Shown: in pieces, positions 6,764-13,940 of the stretch
Layout: every line of letters begins with the position of its first letter
How positions within the stretch are numbered: position 1 is the stretch's first letter
From: Dehalococcoidia bacterium UBA2160
GTDB lineage: Bacteria; Chloroflexota; Dehalococcoidia; Lucifugimonadales; UBA1123
Assembly (NCBI GenBank): GCA_002328865.1
Contig: DCWO01000113.1
Span: forward strand, 1 to 14,596
DNA: 14,596 nt
Reading direction: 5' to 3'
The notes under the pieces: generated by a model
Seen by the model: the letters and a program-made list of their open reading frames with translations, nothing else
Told to the model about the DNA's origin: nothing
The model's database searches: none
Made by a program: the position numbers and the translations under genes

Positions 6764-7990
6764 CTAGATGATCCCTTTGCTTGTCAGCGCCGTCAGCTCA
6801 TCGCCGGAGAGCCCGAGTTCGTCTTCGAACACCGCCTCGTTGTCCTCACCGATCAGTGGCGCCCGCCGGTGCAACGACCAGGGCGTCTTGGTGAGCAAGT
6901 AGGGGGCGCCCGAGTAGGTGAACTTTCGGTCCAACTCCGGGTGTTCGACATCGACCCAGTACCCCCGATGCTCGAGTTGAGGGTCGTCAATCACCTCTGG
7001 AATCGAATAGACGGCGGCGCACTCAAGGCCCCGCTCCTGGCCTTGTTCGAATATCTCCGTCTTCGTTTTGTTCTTGGTCCAGGCGGAAACAACCTCCACC
7101 ACATGGTCGAAGTTGGCTCGGCGGTACGTCGGGTCGAGCCACTTTTCGTCGGTCAGATCCTCGGCGACCCCCTCTTCGGTCATCCACTCGACGATTGCGT
7201 TTCGATCTCGCCGCCAGCCGATGTTGAAGTGCGCCCAGCCGTCCTTGCAGGGCAGCACTTTGAATCCGAAGCTGTTGATGTGGTCGTTGTCTCTGCGCCC
7301 GGAGATCATCTTGTCGCCGACGTAGAACGGCACGTACCCCTCGCCGGTGGACGCGGCGGCTTCCTGCAGCGACACGTCGACGTGCTGGCCTTTGCCGGAG
7401 CGCCTGCGACTCAGAATCGCGGACATCGCCGCGCTCAGCGCGTACAGACACGCGGCATGGGAAGCTTGCCTGCCCCAGGGACGTGTCGGAGGTTGCCACG
7501 TCCAACCCGTGGTGTACATATAACCGCTGGAAGCCCAGCCGGCAAGGTCTCCGCCCGCGAGACCGGCCCTCGGACCGCTTCGGCCGAAAGCGCTCAACGA
7601 TACGTAGACCAGACGCGGATTGAGTTGGTGCAGGTCGTCAAATGAGAAACCCCGGTCGTCCATGTAGCGAGGCGGCATGCTCTCGACAACGATGTCCGCG
7701 TTTTCGACCAGACGCTTGAAGAGAGCCTGGCCCTCCGGGTCGTCGAGGTCCAGCGTGATGCTGCGTTTGCTGGTGTTGTAGCTCCAGAAGTGGAGGCTTC
7801 GTTCCGGGCTTGGCTCGTCTTCGAGGAACGGCCCGATGCCTCGCGTCGCCGCGCCTCCCGGAGGCTCAATACGGGTGACCATGGCCCCCATGTCGGCGAG
7901 CATCTTGCCGCACAACTCACCGACGTCGTCCACCACCTCCAGCACGCGCAGGTGGCCGAGGGCGGTGGGACCGGTCTGATTATCAGTCAT
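6764..7990 (-). CDS. Family III (CaiB/BaiF) CoA-transferase-like subunit lacking the catalytic Asp
   Basis: A 408-residue CaiB/BaiF-fold protein, complete in length. It has LCGKMLADMGAMVTRIEPPGG near residues 26-46, SAFGRSGPRAG near 133-143, GKGQHVDVSL and the C-terminal APLIGEDNE. Aligned with its operon partner through the GxGQ motif, the active-site Asp position (D172 there) is Ser177 here, within RQASHAA, and no Asp is nearby. This pattern resembles heteromeric enzymes such as BbsEF (succinyl-CoA:benzylsuccinate CoA-transferase), in which one subunit is catalytic and the other is not. ATG 7990 has GGAG six bases upstream. It is separated by 24 bp from the downstream catalytic partner and by 164 bp from the upstream isomerase-like gene. 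Alternatively it may be an independent enzyme with unusual chemistry. Confidence 0.88.
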   Translation of the reverse strand: MTDNQTGPTALGHLRVLEVVDDVGELCGKMLADMGAMVTRIEPPGGAATRGIGPFLEDEPSPERSLHFWSYNTSKRSITLDLDDPEGQALFKRLVENADIVVESMPPRYMDDRGFSFDDLHQLNPRLVYVSLSAFGRSGPRAGLAGGDLAGWASSGYMYTTGWTWQPPTRPWGRQASHAACLYALSAAMSAILSRRRSGKGQHVDVSLQEAAASTGEGYVPFYVGDKMISGRRDNDHINSFGFKVLPCKDGWAHFNIGWRRDRNAIVEWMTEEGVAEDLTDEKWLDPTYRRANFDHVVEVVSAWTKNKTKTEIFEQGQERGLECAAVYSIPEVIDDPQLEHRGYWVDVEHPELDRKFTYSGAPYLLTKTPWSLHRRAPLIGEDNEAVFEDELGLSGDELTALTSKGII

Positions 7991-8154
7991 ATGTCACTCC
8001 AGATTGGCCGTCGATGGAACACAGTGCTCGCAGGGCCGAAGAAACGCGCTTCCGTCGTAGATTGGGAGCCAGATTACGCGGATCAATCCGAGCGCGATGC
8101 GAAGCCCGGTTGATAGGGGAGGAGCGCAACGCCGGAAGAAGCGATTCGGAATTT

Positions 8155-9000
8155 CTACGCCGGAGCGCCGGCCCTGGGCGTGAAGTTGCCGATCTCCGTC
8201 AGGTAGTCGTAGCAGTGTTGGGCGCAGTGTTCGATCGTTTCGTCGCCTACAGGCGACTGGTGGACAGTCACGACACCGTCGTAGCCAATTTCTTCCATCG
8301 CGCCGAGAATCTCGACGAAGTCGATCGTGTCAGGCTCGCCGAACACCGCGTCATCGAGGTTGACCCATCCCGGATACCATCGCAAGCTTCGCTTCGAGCC
8401 ACCGTCCCACATCTTCGTGTTCTTGAGGTAGACGTAGCACAGGTACGGGGCAATGCGTTTGATCGTCTCGCGTCCGACGTCCTGGAGGCACCACACCCAG
8501 TTGGTGGTCTCGTAGGTGAGCGCGAAGTTGCGTCGATTGACCCGCTTGACGTACTCGATCGAGCCGTCGACCGTCTCGAACATGCTCTGGCCGTGCGCCA
8601 TGTGGGTGAGTGTGATGCCGCGTTCCAAAGCTTCGTCGGCGGCGCGCTGGACCCACTTCACGTCCGACCAGCTCTTGATGCACACGCGAAGCAGCCTGGC
8701 ATCGAAATCCTCGGCCACGTCGAGATGGGGTCCGATGTCGCGCATTGCCAGCGGACCACGTTCGTTGTTCAGCGGAACATCGAAGTCGGCGGTCACCATC
8801 GTGGACTTCAGCCCGAGCTTGTCCAGATCGCGCTTGAGTTCAAGCCGGTTTTCTCGCGGCGTTTGCGTTCCCGCAAGTGACGCGCGCATGCAGATGCCGT
8901 GGTATCCGATGTCGGCGGCCATCTTAATGAACTCTTCGTTGGTCAGCCGCCCCATCTTGTCCGGGCTTTCCATAACCATGGCCGAAAGCGAAATTTCCAA
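8155..9000 (-). CDS. Sugar phosphate isomerase/epimerase-like TIM barrel (AP endonuclease 2 fold)
   Basis: A 281-residue protein with the xylose-isomerase-like TIM barrel layout: EFIKMAADIGYHGICMR near residues 23-39, KLGLKSTMV at 61-69, a strand ending THMAH at 132-136, NFALTYETTNW at 158-168, YVYLKN at 189-194, and a last strand GVVTVHQSP at 242-250. Relatives isomerise or epimerise sugars or cyclitols, or dehydrate inosose, using a divalent metal held by Glu-Asp-His-Glu. Here the four positions look like Thr/His, Glu164, Tyr191 and His247, so the metal site is changed or lost. ATG 9000 follows a strong AGGAGG, six bases away. It is the first gene of the leftward cluster, 164 bp ahead of the CoA-transferases. 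The fold is confident, the reaction unknown. Confidence 0.82.
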   Translation of the reverse strand: MEISLSAMVMESPDKMGRLTNEEFIKMAADIGYHGICMRASLAGTQTPRENRLELKRDLDKLGLKSTMVTADFDVPLNNERGPLAMRDIGPHLDVAEDFDARLLRVCIKSWSDVKWVQRAADEALERGITLTHMAHGQSMFETVDGSIEYVKRVNRRNFALTYETTNWVWCLQDVGRETIKRIAPYLCYVYLKNTKMWDGGSKRSLRWYPGWVNLDDAVFGEPDTIDFVEILGAMEEIGYDGVVTVHQSPVGDETIEHCAQHCYDYLTEIGNFTPRAGAPA

Positions 9001-9123
9001 GGTGTTCCTCCTGTGGTAGCGGGTGGTGCGCAGGCCAAGCCGCCAGTCAGATGGCGAAGGCCTATCCGGAAGGTGTGCTCACCGCGTCAGAATTCAGCCG
9101 GAACAATCCGAAAGTAAGGTTCC

Positions 9124-9135
9124 TAGGCGCGCCTA
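9124..9135. repeat. 12-bp perfect palindrome, possible operator
   Basis: TAGGCGCGCCTA is self-complementary. It abuts the candidate minus-strand -10 box (9135-9140) and covers the predicted transcription start of the isomerase/CoA-transferase cluster, the classic place for a repressor operator. No regulator gene is in the window. Confidence 0.35.
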
Positions 9136-9164
9136 TACTACCCCGCTTCGTAGCTGAGGCGCAA
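9135..9164 (-). promoter_or_regulatory. Candidate promoter of the isomerase/CoA-transferase cluster
   Basis: On the minus strand, TTGCGC (9164-9159), 18 bp, TAGTAT (9140-9135): three of six and four of six consensus matches. It lies about 130 bases ahead of the isomerase ATG in a 285-bp gap with no gene. The hexamers are weak; the adjacent palindrome supports it. Confidence 0.28.
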
Positions 9165-9285
9165 GACTGTAACAAAACTTCACGAATCCTGCGGCTCCGC
9201 GTCTCGTCGCTCGGGTTGTCGCGAGTCCGCGAATCACTCAACACTGAGTCGACAGGATCTGATGGTTGTGGGTCGAGGGCGCCCG

Positions 9286-10284
9286 CTACGAGCCTGGCGC
9301 CAGCGCCGTGATCGTTCGGATGTACGCGTCTTTGTCGGGCTCGTTCAGCACCAGCCGGATTTCGGACACTCCGACGTCGAAGAATGCCTCCATCTGTTCG
9401 CGGCATTGCCCGGGGTTGCCTAGAATGGTGGTGGCGTCGACCATCTCGTCCGTGACGAGTTTTGCTGCCCCTTCGCGGTCGCGTCCCAGATAGGCCTCGC
9501 GAATTTGGTCGGCTTCCTCGCCGAACCCGATTCGATGGAAGTACCGGTGGTAGAAGACGCCCATCCCGCCTATGTAGAAAGCGATGTGGGGCCGCTCCCG
9601 ATCGCGGGCTGCCGGAACGTCGTCGGTGACGTAGACCGAGACCTGAGGCGAGATCGCGATGTCGTCCATCGAACGCCCGGCGGATTCCACCCCCTGCTTC
9701 AACGGCAACATGGCGGCGTCCTTTCGCGAAGGCGCGAAATAGATCGGCAACCAACCATCGGCAATCTCCCCCGTCATCCGTAGACTGGGCGGACCCAGCG
9801 AAGCGATGTAGATCGGGAGGTCCGGGCGATACGGCTTGAACCGAAGCCGAAATCGTTTTGTTTGATAGAACTCCCCGTCGTGGTCCATCCGCTCGCCGCG
9901 CATCGCTTTGCGGATGATGTCGATGTACTCCCGCATCCGGGTCACGGGCTTCTCGAACTTCTCGCCGTGAAAGTCTTCGATCACCAGCGCCCCGCTCGAC
10001 CCAAGCCCCAGGAAGAACCGCCCTTCGGACATGATGTCCATGTTGAGCGCGGTCATCGCGATGTTCGCAGGCGAGCGCGCGAACACCGGGACGATGCTCG
10101 TGCCGATGCGGATTCTCGACGTCACCGCCGCCAGTTGCGCCAGCGACGTGAAGGCGTCTTCGCCCCACGCCTCGCCCGTCGACAGGCTGCTGTAGCCTAG
10201 GCTCTCAGCCAACACGGCGATCTCTTTAACGTCGTTCCAGGTGCTGCCCGGCGGTCTCGGGCTCATCAATCCTACTTCACCCAT
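9286..10284 (-). CDS. LLM-class (luciferase-like) F420/FMN-dependent oxidoreductase
   Basis: A 332-residue luciferase-like TIM-barrel protein. Landmarks: SLSTGEAWGEDAFTSLAQLA near residues 34-53, IRIGTSIVPVFARSP about 58-72, MSEGRFFLGLGSSG near 85-98, then FHGEKFEKPVTRMREY, and the insertion-region strand PIYIASLGPPSLRMTGEIADGW. The GLGSSG segment followed by E and FHG resembles the F420-dependent subgroup, but FMN cannot be excluded. It would oxidise or reduce an organic substrate in the cytoplasm. The start is uncertain: ATG 10284 is 12 bases from GGAGG (10301-10297), while an ATC codon at 10290-10288 is six bases from it. The ATG at 10392 overlaps the candidate -35 box and is rejected. It is divergent from the SDR and lies 285 bp upstream of the isomerase-like gene on the same strand. 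Confidence 0.87.
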   Translation of the reverse strand: MGEVGLMSPRPPGSTWNDVKEIAVLAESLGYSSLSTGEAWGEDAFTSLAQLAAVTSRIRIGTSIVPVFARSPANIAMTALNMDIMSEGRFFLGLGSSGALVIEDFHGEKFEKPVTRMREYIDIIRKAMRGERMDHDGEFYQTKRFRLRFKPYRPDLPIYIASLGPPSLRMTGEIADGWLPIYFAPSRKDAAMLPLKQGVESAGRSMDDIAISPQVSVYVTDDVPAARDRERPHIAFYIGGMGVFYHRYFHRIGFGEEADQIREAYLGRDREGAAKLVTDEMVDATTILGNPGQCREQMEAFFDVGVSEIRLVLNEPDKDAYIRTITALAPGS

Positions 10285-10296
10285 AGTGATCGTAAT

Positions 10297-10301
10297 CCTC
10301 C
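10297..10301 (-). promoter_or_regulatory. RBS of the LLM gene with long spacing to ATG
   Basis: GGAGG on the minus strand lies 12 bases from ATG 10284, while most other genes here use 4-8. The codons between are ATT, ACG, ATC and ACT; ATC 10290 has the ideal six-base spacing. Confidence 0.5.
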
Positions 10302-10363
10302 ATGGCTCGTACGCTGAGCGCGGGCACAAACCAGCGCGTCTTCGTTGCTGACATCTGGCGCCC

Positions 10364-10392
10364 ATTCTACGCCATCGCGGCGGAGTTGCCAT
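10364..10392 (-). promoter_or_regulatory. Candidate promoter for the LLM oxidoreductase gene
   Basis: On the minus strand, ATGGCA (10392-10387), 17 bp, TAGAAT (10369-10364): four of six and five of six consensus matches. The predicted start near 10357 gives a leader of about 70 bases before ATG 10284. Confidence 0.45.
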
Positions 10393-10469
10393 AGACCGTG
10401 CATCGACAAGCTTCGGCGATTGCCGTTCCGGAAGGCAGCCACTTCACATCGCAAGACCGCCGGACGAAC

Positions 10470-10497
10470 TTACCTCTGTCCCCCGCTCAGGTATACT
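10470..10497 (+). promoter_or_regulatory. Candidate promoter for the SDR gene
   Basis: TTACCT (10470-10475), 16 bp, TATACT (10492-10497): a weak -35 (three of six) but a good -10 (five of six). The predicted transcript would begin near 10504, about 30 bases before the SDR ATG. Confidence 0.4.
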
Positions 10498-10532
10498 GTG
10501 GCCTGAAATCTCAATGATAGGACGCGTGACCC

Positions 10533-11282
10533 ATGCCCATCTCGTTCAGCCTGGCCGGTAAGAATGCCATCGTCACGGGTGGCTCAAGAAACATGGGGAG
10601 ACAGTTCGCGCTCGCACTGGCCGACGCCGGGGCCAACGTCGCCATTCTGGACCTCCCCGTGCAGGAGAAGGAAGCGCAAGGCGTGATCGGCGAACTGAGA
10701 GAGCGGGGCGTTCGCGGCGTCTACCTTCCGCTAGACCTTCGGGACGTGGATGCAATTCGAGAGCAGGTGGCTGCCTTGGCCGCCGAGTTCGGACACCTGG
10801 ACATCTTGATCAACAACGCCGGCAAGACCGGCGGCACGAACAAACCATTCCTGGAATACGAAGTGGACGCTTTCGACGACATGCAAGCCATCGGGCTGAG
10901 AGGCACCTACTTCATGTCACAGGCGGTCGCAAACCGGATGGTGGACCTGGGCATGGGAGGATCGATCATCCACATATCGTCCCGAATGGGCATGCAGCTT
11001 CGCCGCGGATCGTCCGCCTACTCCACGGTCAAGGCGGGCATCGCACACATGGGCCGCGCCATGGCGCTCGATCTGGCGCAATACAACATCCGGGTCAACT
11101 CGATCGCGCCCGGCCCGGTGTCGTCATCCGACGAGTCTGACGCCGAGTTCCCTCTTCCGACCGGCCTGCGTTACGAAGACCTGCCGGGCACAGCGGTATT
11201 CCTGGCGTCAGACGCCTCCCGGATGATAACGGGCCAGGTGATCATGGTAGCCGGCGGCATCGATCTCCGAGGTCCGATCTGA
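10533..11282 (+). CDS. Short-chain dehydrogenase/reductase (SDR), NAD(H)-type
   Basis: A 249-residue classical SDR. The nucleotide-binding motif is TGGSRNMG at 15-22, and Asp40 at the end of the second strand predicts NAD(H) over NADP(H). NNAG is at 94-97, and the catalytic triad is Ser150, Tyr163 and Lys167 (Y-STV-K). SIAPGPV follows, and the C-terminal ITGQVIMVAGG is typical. The fourth catalytic residue, normally Asn in a vN-l-G-t pattern after helix 4, is Gly121 (AIGLRGTYF), an unusual change. It would interconvert an alcohol and a ketone; substrate unknown. ATG 10533 has only a weak AGGA ten bases upstream. It is divergent from the LLM oxidoreductase and 95 bp upstream of the truncated serine hydrolase. 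Confidence 0.9.
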   Translation: MPISFSLAGKNAIVTGGSRNMGRQFALALADAGANVAILDLPVQEKEAQGVIGELRERGVRGVYLPLDLRDVDAIREQVAALAAEFGHLDILINNAGKTGGTNKPFLEYEVDAFDDMQAIGLRGTYFMSQAVANRMVDLGMGGSIIHISSRMGMQLRRGSSAYSTVKAGIAHMGRAMALDLAQYNIRVNSIAPGPVSSSDESDAEFPLPTGLRYEDLPGTAVFLASDASRMITGQVIMVAGGIDLRGPI

Positions 11283-11377
11283 TTGTTCCGTGCCTCGGGA
11301 GCGCCATACGAGTGTCGGCGAGCCGATTCCATTGGATCTCGATTTCGAGCCGGAAACGCGATTTCGAAGAGGGCGAT

Positions 11378-11941
11378 ATGCAACGAGACAGCCTAGACTG
11401 GCTTCTGAGCAACGCGGTCGAACGCGGCTACGTCCCGGGCGTCGTTGTCGTCGTCGCCACTCGAGAGTCGGTCCTGTATAGGGGCGCGTTCGGGAAGCTC
11501 GCCGACGACCCCGTCATCGACATGACCGCGGACGCCATCTTCCCGGTCGCCTCGATGACCAAGCCCGTCACGTCGGTGGGCGTCATGATGCTTCGCGAGC
11601 AGGGGCTGATCGACCTTGACGACGCCGTCAGCGAGTACCTTCCTGAGTTCGAGGGCAAAGAAGTCATCGCGGGGTTCGACGAGTCCGACGCCTCGTACAC
11701 GACTCGTCCCGCGACGACCGAAGTCACCATCCGCCATCTCATGACGCACACGGCTGGATTCGGCTACGGCTTCTCAAGCCCCATTGTGCGAGATTTAAGT
11801 AGGGGAGCAGCCGGACTCGGCCCACGCGAATTCCCGCTCCTGCACGATCCTGGCAGCAAATGGACCTACGGGACGAGCACCCGCGTCCTCGGGTGGGTCA
11901 TCGAAAAGATCGCCGCCGAGCCGTGTAGACCGTCAACGTAG
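11378..11941 (+). pseudogene. Serine hydrolase (class C beta-lactamase-like), 3' half deleted
   Basis: An open frame of 187 residues whose first ~182 match the N-terminal half of the beta-lactamase/penicillin-binding-protein-like serine hydrolases, which usually run about 380-430 residues. The nucleophile motif S59-M-T-K62 sits in FPVASMTKPVTS, LMTHTAGFGYG follows, and the second catalytic motif is Y164-GTS in KWTYGTSTRVLGWVIEK. The sequence leaves the family pattern after EKIAAEP (about 11923) and stops six codons later. The third motif (K/H-x-G) and the C-terminal half are missing, so the product should be inactive. ATG 11378 has AAGAGGG (11367-11373) four bases upstream. Members hydrolyse esters, amides or D-amino-acid peptides. 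Whether the break is in the genome or in the assembly cannot be told. Confidence 0.8.
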
Positions 11942-12534
11942 ACGTCCGGATACTCGTCCATGTCGAAAAGATGGGGATAGATCGGAATCTGATAAGCGGT
12001 CTGATGGCCGAATATGAGGTTGAACTCGTTGAATCTGCTCTTGGCAAGCACAGAGAAGTACCGGTCCCAATACTCCTCGGAGAAGTACCAGTCCCGTTCC
12101 AGGTCGGCGTTGTGCGAGAAGGCGTAGAGCCTTCTGACGGCGATGTCCGGGCTCTCGCGCTTGGGCGTCAACCCGTCTGAGAGGTCTTCGCAGGCATCGG
12201 AGCATTCGATCTGCTCGGCGAGCTCAAAGCACCCGTACATGACCCCTTTGTCGTCGGACCCCGCCACGCAGATCGTAGTGCCCCCAGAGGAGGCGGCCAT
12301 GGCCAATGCGTACGATTCCGTTTCGCCGGGCGGCGCAAGACCGTCTGACCCCACGTCGGCGAAGAGCGGCGAAACCACGGCCCCGATCAAGACAGTCGTG
12401 CCACTCGCAGCAGCATCGACTGAGTCGCCCTGTTCGACGTCATGCCCTGCGTCGGTGAATGTTCTGGCGAGCTCGTCGACACCGTATCTGGCGGGGCTCC
12501 CCAATCCTGGGTCAGAAACAACGACGATCTTCAT
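11866..12534 (-). pseudogene. GH67N/GH20-like glycoside-hydrolase-type protein, C-terminal part deleted
   Basis: The frame starts at ATG 12534 (AAGG six bases upstream) and runs 222 codons, but only about the first 203 look native. MKIVVVSDP with the GTTVLIGAV strand and DDKGVMYGCFELAEQI near residues 93-108 resemble the alpha-glucuronidase N-terminal / GH20-like accessory domain. From RRLYAFSHN (about 133) a TIM barrel seems to begin, with RFNEFNLIFG and IPIYPHLFDMDEYPDV. After VDGL (about 11926) the frame simply runs antisense through the serine hydrolase to a stop at 11866. Full-length relatives are several hundred residues longer, so most of the catalytic barrel is absent. No signal peptide is seen. 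The likely original role was carbohydrate or glycoside processing; exact family uncertain. Confidence 0.62.
11918..11932. other. Breakpoint joining two convergent truncated genes
   Basis: The serine hydrolase pattern ends at about 11923 coming from the left, and the GH-like pattern ends at about 11926 coming from the right. One deletion between two convergent genes, or one assembly misjoin, explains both losses. No terminal repeats or transposon ends are visible at the join. Confidence 0.65.
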
Positions 12535-12758
12535 GACTGGCCTTCATACCTTTCGATTCGATACGTTTTCTTCTTGGCGCGTGCTGGCGCTCGGCCGCAG
12601 CCAGACCATGGTCTCACGCAATGAGTGGAACTGCCAGATTTCGGGGCGTCGGCATCACGCCCGACTGCTGCGCGCGGCGCCTGGCGTCGAATCTGGGGAT
12701 CGTTTCGGATCTGAGGCTGTTCGCGGTGTATCGGACACCGGACAATGGCCGTCGCGCA

Positions 12759-12790
12759 GGCGCCCCACACTCGCCGTGTCGCAGGGCGCC
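12759..12790 (-). terminator. GC-rich stem-loop downstream of the acyl-CoA dehydrogenase
   Basis: GGCGCCC (12759-12765) pairs with GGGCGCC (12784-12790), and inside it ACAC (12767-12770) pairs with GTGT (12776-12779) around a five-base loop. It begins 22 bases beyond the acyl-CoA dehydrogenase stop on the minus strand. No U-run follows, so it may be a poor intrinsic terminator or an mRNA 3'-end stabiliser. Confidence 0.4.
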
Positions 12791-12812
12791 CACTGGATGA
12801 GGGCCGGGTGTG

Positions 12813-13940
12813 TTAGCCTCGCATCATGTTTCGGCCCAGGCGCCAGCGGTGGACCTCGTTCGGGCCTTCGAAGATCCGGTACGCGCGCACGGCCCGGTAG
12901 TACTGCTCGATGACCAGGTCTTTCGAGTACCCCGCCGCACCGTGAATCTGAAGCGCGCGGTCGATGACCCGGCCGGCCATCTCCGTGGCGAACACCTTGA
13001 TCATCTGCGCCTCGCGCCGCACGTCTTCGCCTCGATCTGCCTTCATCGCCGCCTGGTGGACCATCGAACGGGTGGCGAACATCTCGATCTCGGAGTCCGC
13101 GATCATGCTCTGGACTGCCTGGCGCTCGGAGAGGAGCGAACCGAATGTCTTGCGTCCCATCGCGTACTCGACCGCCATGTCCTGGCATCGCTGGGCCAAG
13201 CCGAGGACTTGCGGTCCGTTCATCAGTCGGAGGCCGTTGAGCGACTTCTGCGCGTCTTGCCAGGCGCCTCCCTCGGCTGTGAGGCGATGGGCGGAAGGCA
13301 CCACGCAATCGGTCAATTGGAACTCGGCAGTGGTCGTTTGGCCCATCATCGGGATCACACGGCTCACTTCGAAACCAGGCGTGTCTGCGTCGATGATAAA
13401 CCAGGTCACGCCTTCTTGGCGCTCGGTCCCTTTCTCTCTGGCGAGCACGACGACGTGGTCTGCTTCGTGGCCCTTGGTGATCCAGATTTTTGTGCCGTTC
13501 AGAACATAGTCGTCACCGTCGCGCGTATAGTTTGTTTGGATGCCGCCCAGATCGCCTGCCGCGCCCGGCTCGCTGAAGGCGCCGGCGGACCTGGCTTCGC
13601 CGCGAACCACGGGATGCAGATACTTTTCTTTCAAATAGTCGCTGGCGCCGTAGAGCAGGGGATTGACGCCGCCGCCGATGAGGTTCCGTGACAGCATGGA
13701 TTTGTGGGTTTCTTCGATTACCAGAGCCATCCCGAGAGTGTTGATGCCGGCGCCTCCGTATTCGGGAGGGACGCTCAAAGCCCACAAACCCATCTCTCTG
13801 AGTTGAGCCTGCAACGGCGCTCTGACCTCCTGCGGCAACTCCTCCTCATACTCGGACTCGAGCGGCATCACTTCGTTTTCGACGAACTGACGGACCGTGC
13901 TTTGCAGCATCCGTAATTCTTCGGGGATCGCGGTGTCCAT
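12813..13940 (-). CDS. Acyl-CoA dehydrogenase (FAD-dependent)
   Basis: A 375-residue complete acyl-CoA dehydrogenase. The N-terminal helical domain includes LREMGLWALSVPPEYGGAG near residues 46-65. The beta domain carries AFSEPGAAGDLGG (signature 1) and YVLNGTKIWITKG, which bind FAD and substrate. The C-terminal helical domain has GRKTFGSLLSERQAVQ, ALQIHGAAGYSKD and RIFEGPNEVHRW. E358 in FEGPNE aligns with the catalytic base of medium-chain acyl-CoA dehydrogenase (Glu376), so the enzyme should be active. The GPNEVHR variant resembles the ACAD10/11-like and related bacterial branch rather than classic MCAD. It would form an alpha,beta double bond in an acyl-CoA and pass electrons to ETF. ATG 13940 has GAGGAGG eight bases upstream; the longer frame to 14069 lacks family similarity. 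It is a single gene on its strand within the window. Confidence 0.93.
   Translation of the reverse strand: MDTAIPEELRMLQSTVRQFVENEVMPLESEYEEELPQEVRAPLQAQLREMGLWALSVPPEYGGAGINTLGMALVIEETHKSMLSRNLIGGGVNPLLYGASDYLKEKYLHPVVRGEARSAGAFSEPGAAGDLGGIQTNYTRDGDDYVLNGTKIWITKGHEADHVVVLAREKGTERQEGVTWFIIDADTPGFEVSRVIPMMGQTTTAEFQLTDCVVPSAHRLTAEGGAWQDAQKSLNGLRLMNGPQVLGLAQRCQDMAVEYAMGRKTFGSLLSERQAVQSMIADSEIEMFATRSMVHQAAMKADRGEDVRREAQMIKVFATEMAGRVIDRALQIHGAAGYSKDLVIEQYYRAVRAYRIFEGPNEVHRWRLGRNMMRG

Noticed and set aside
9062..10168. A 368-codon minus-strand frame overlapping the LLM gene.
   Set aside because: It is in the wrong frame of the LLM gene, Arg/His-rich and without family motifs.
10195..10204. Palindrome AGCCTAGGCT.
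   Set aside because: It lies inside the LLM coding sequence, and a 10-bp palindrome is expected by chance in a window of this length.
12655..13308. A 217-codon minus-strand frame overlapping the 3' part of the acyl-CoA dehydrogenase.
   Set aside because: It is an out-of-frame shadow of the dehydrogenase with Arg/Pro-rich low-complexity translation.
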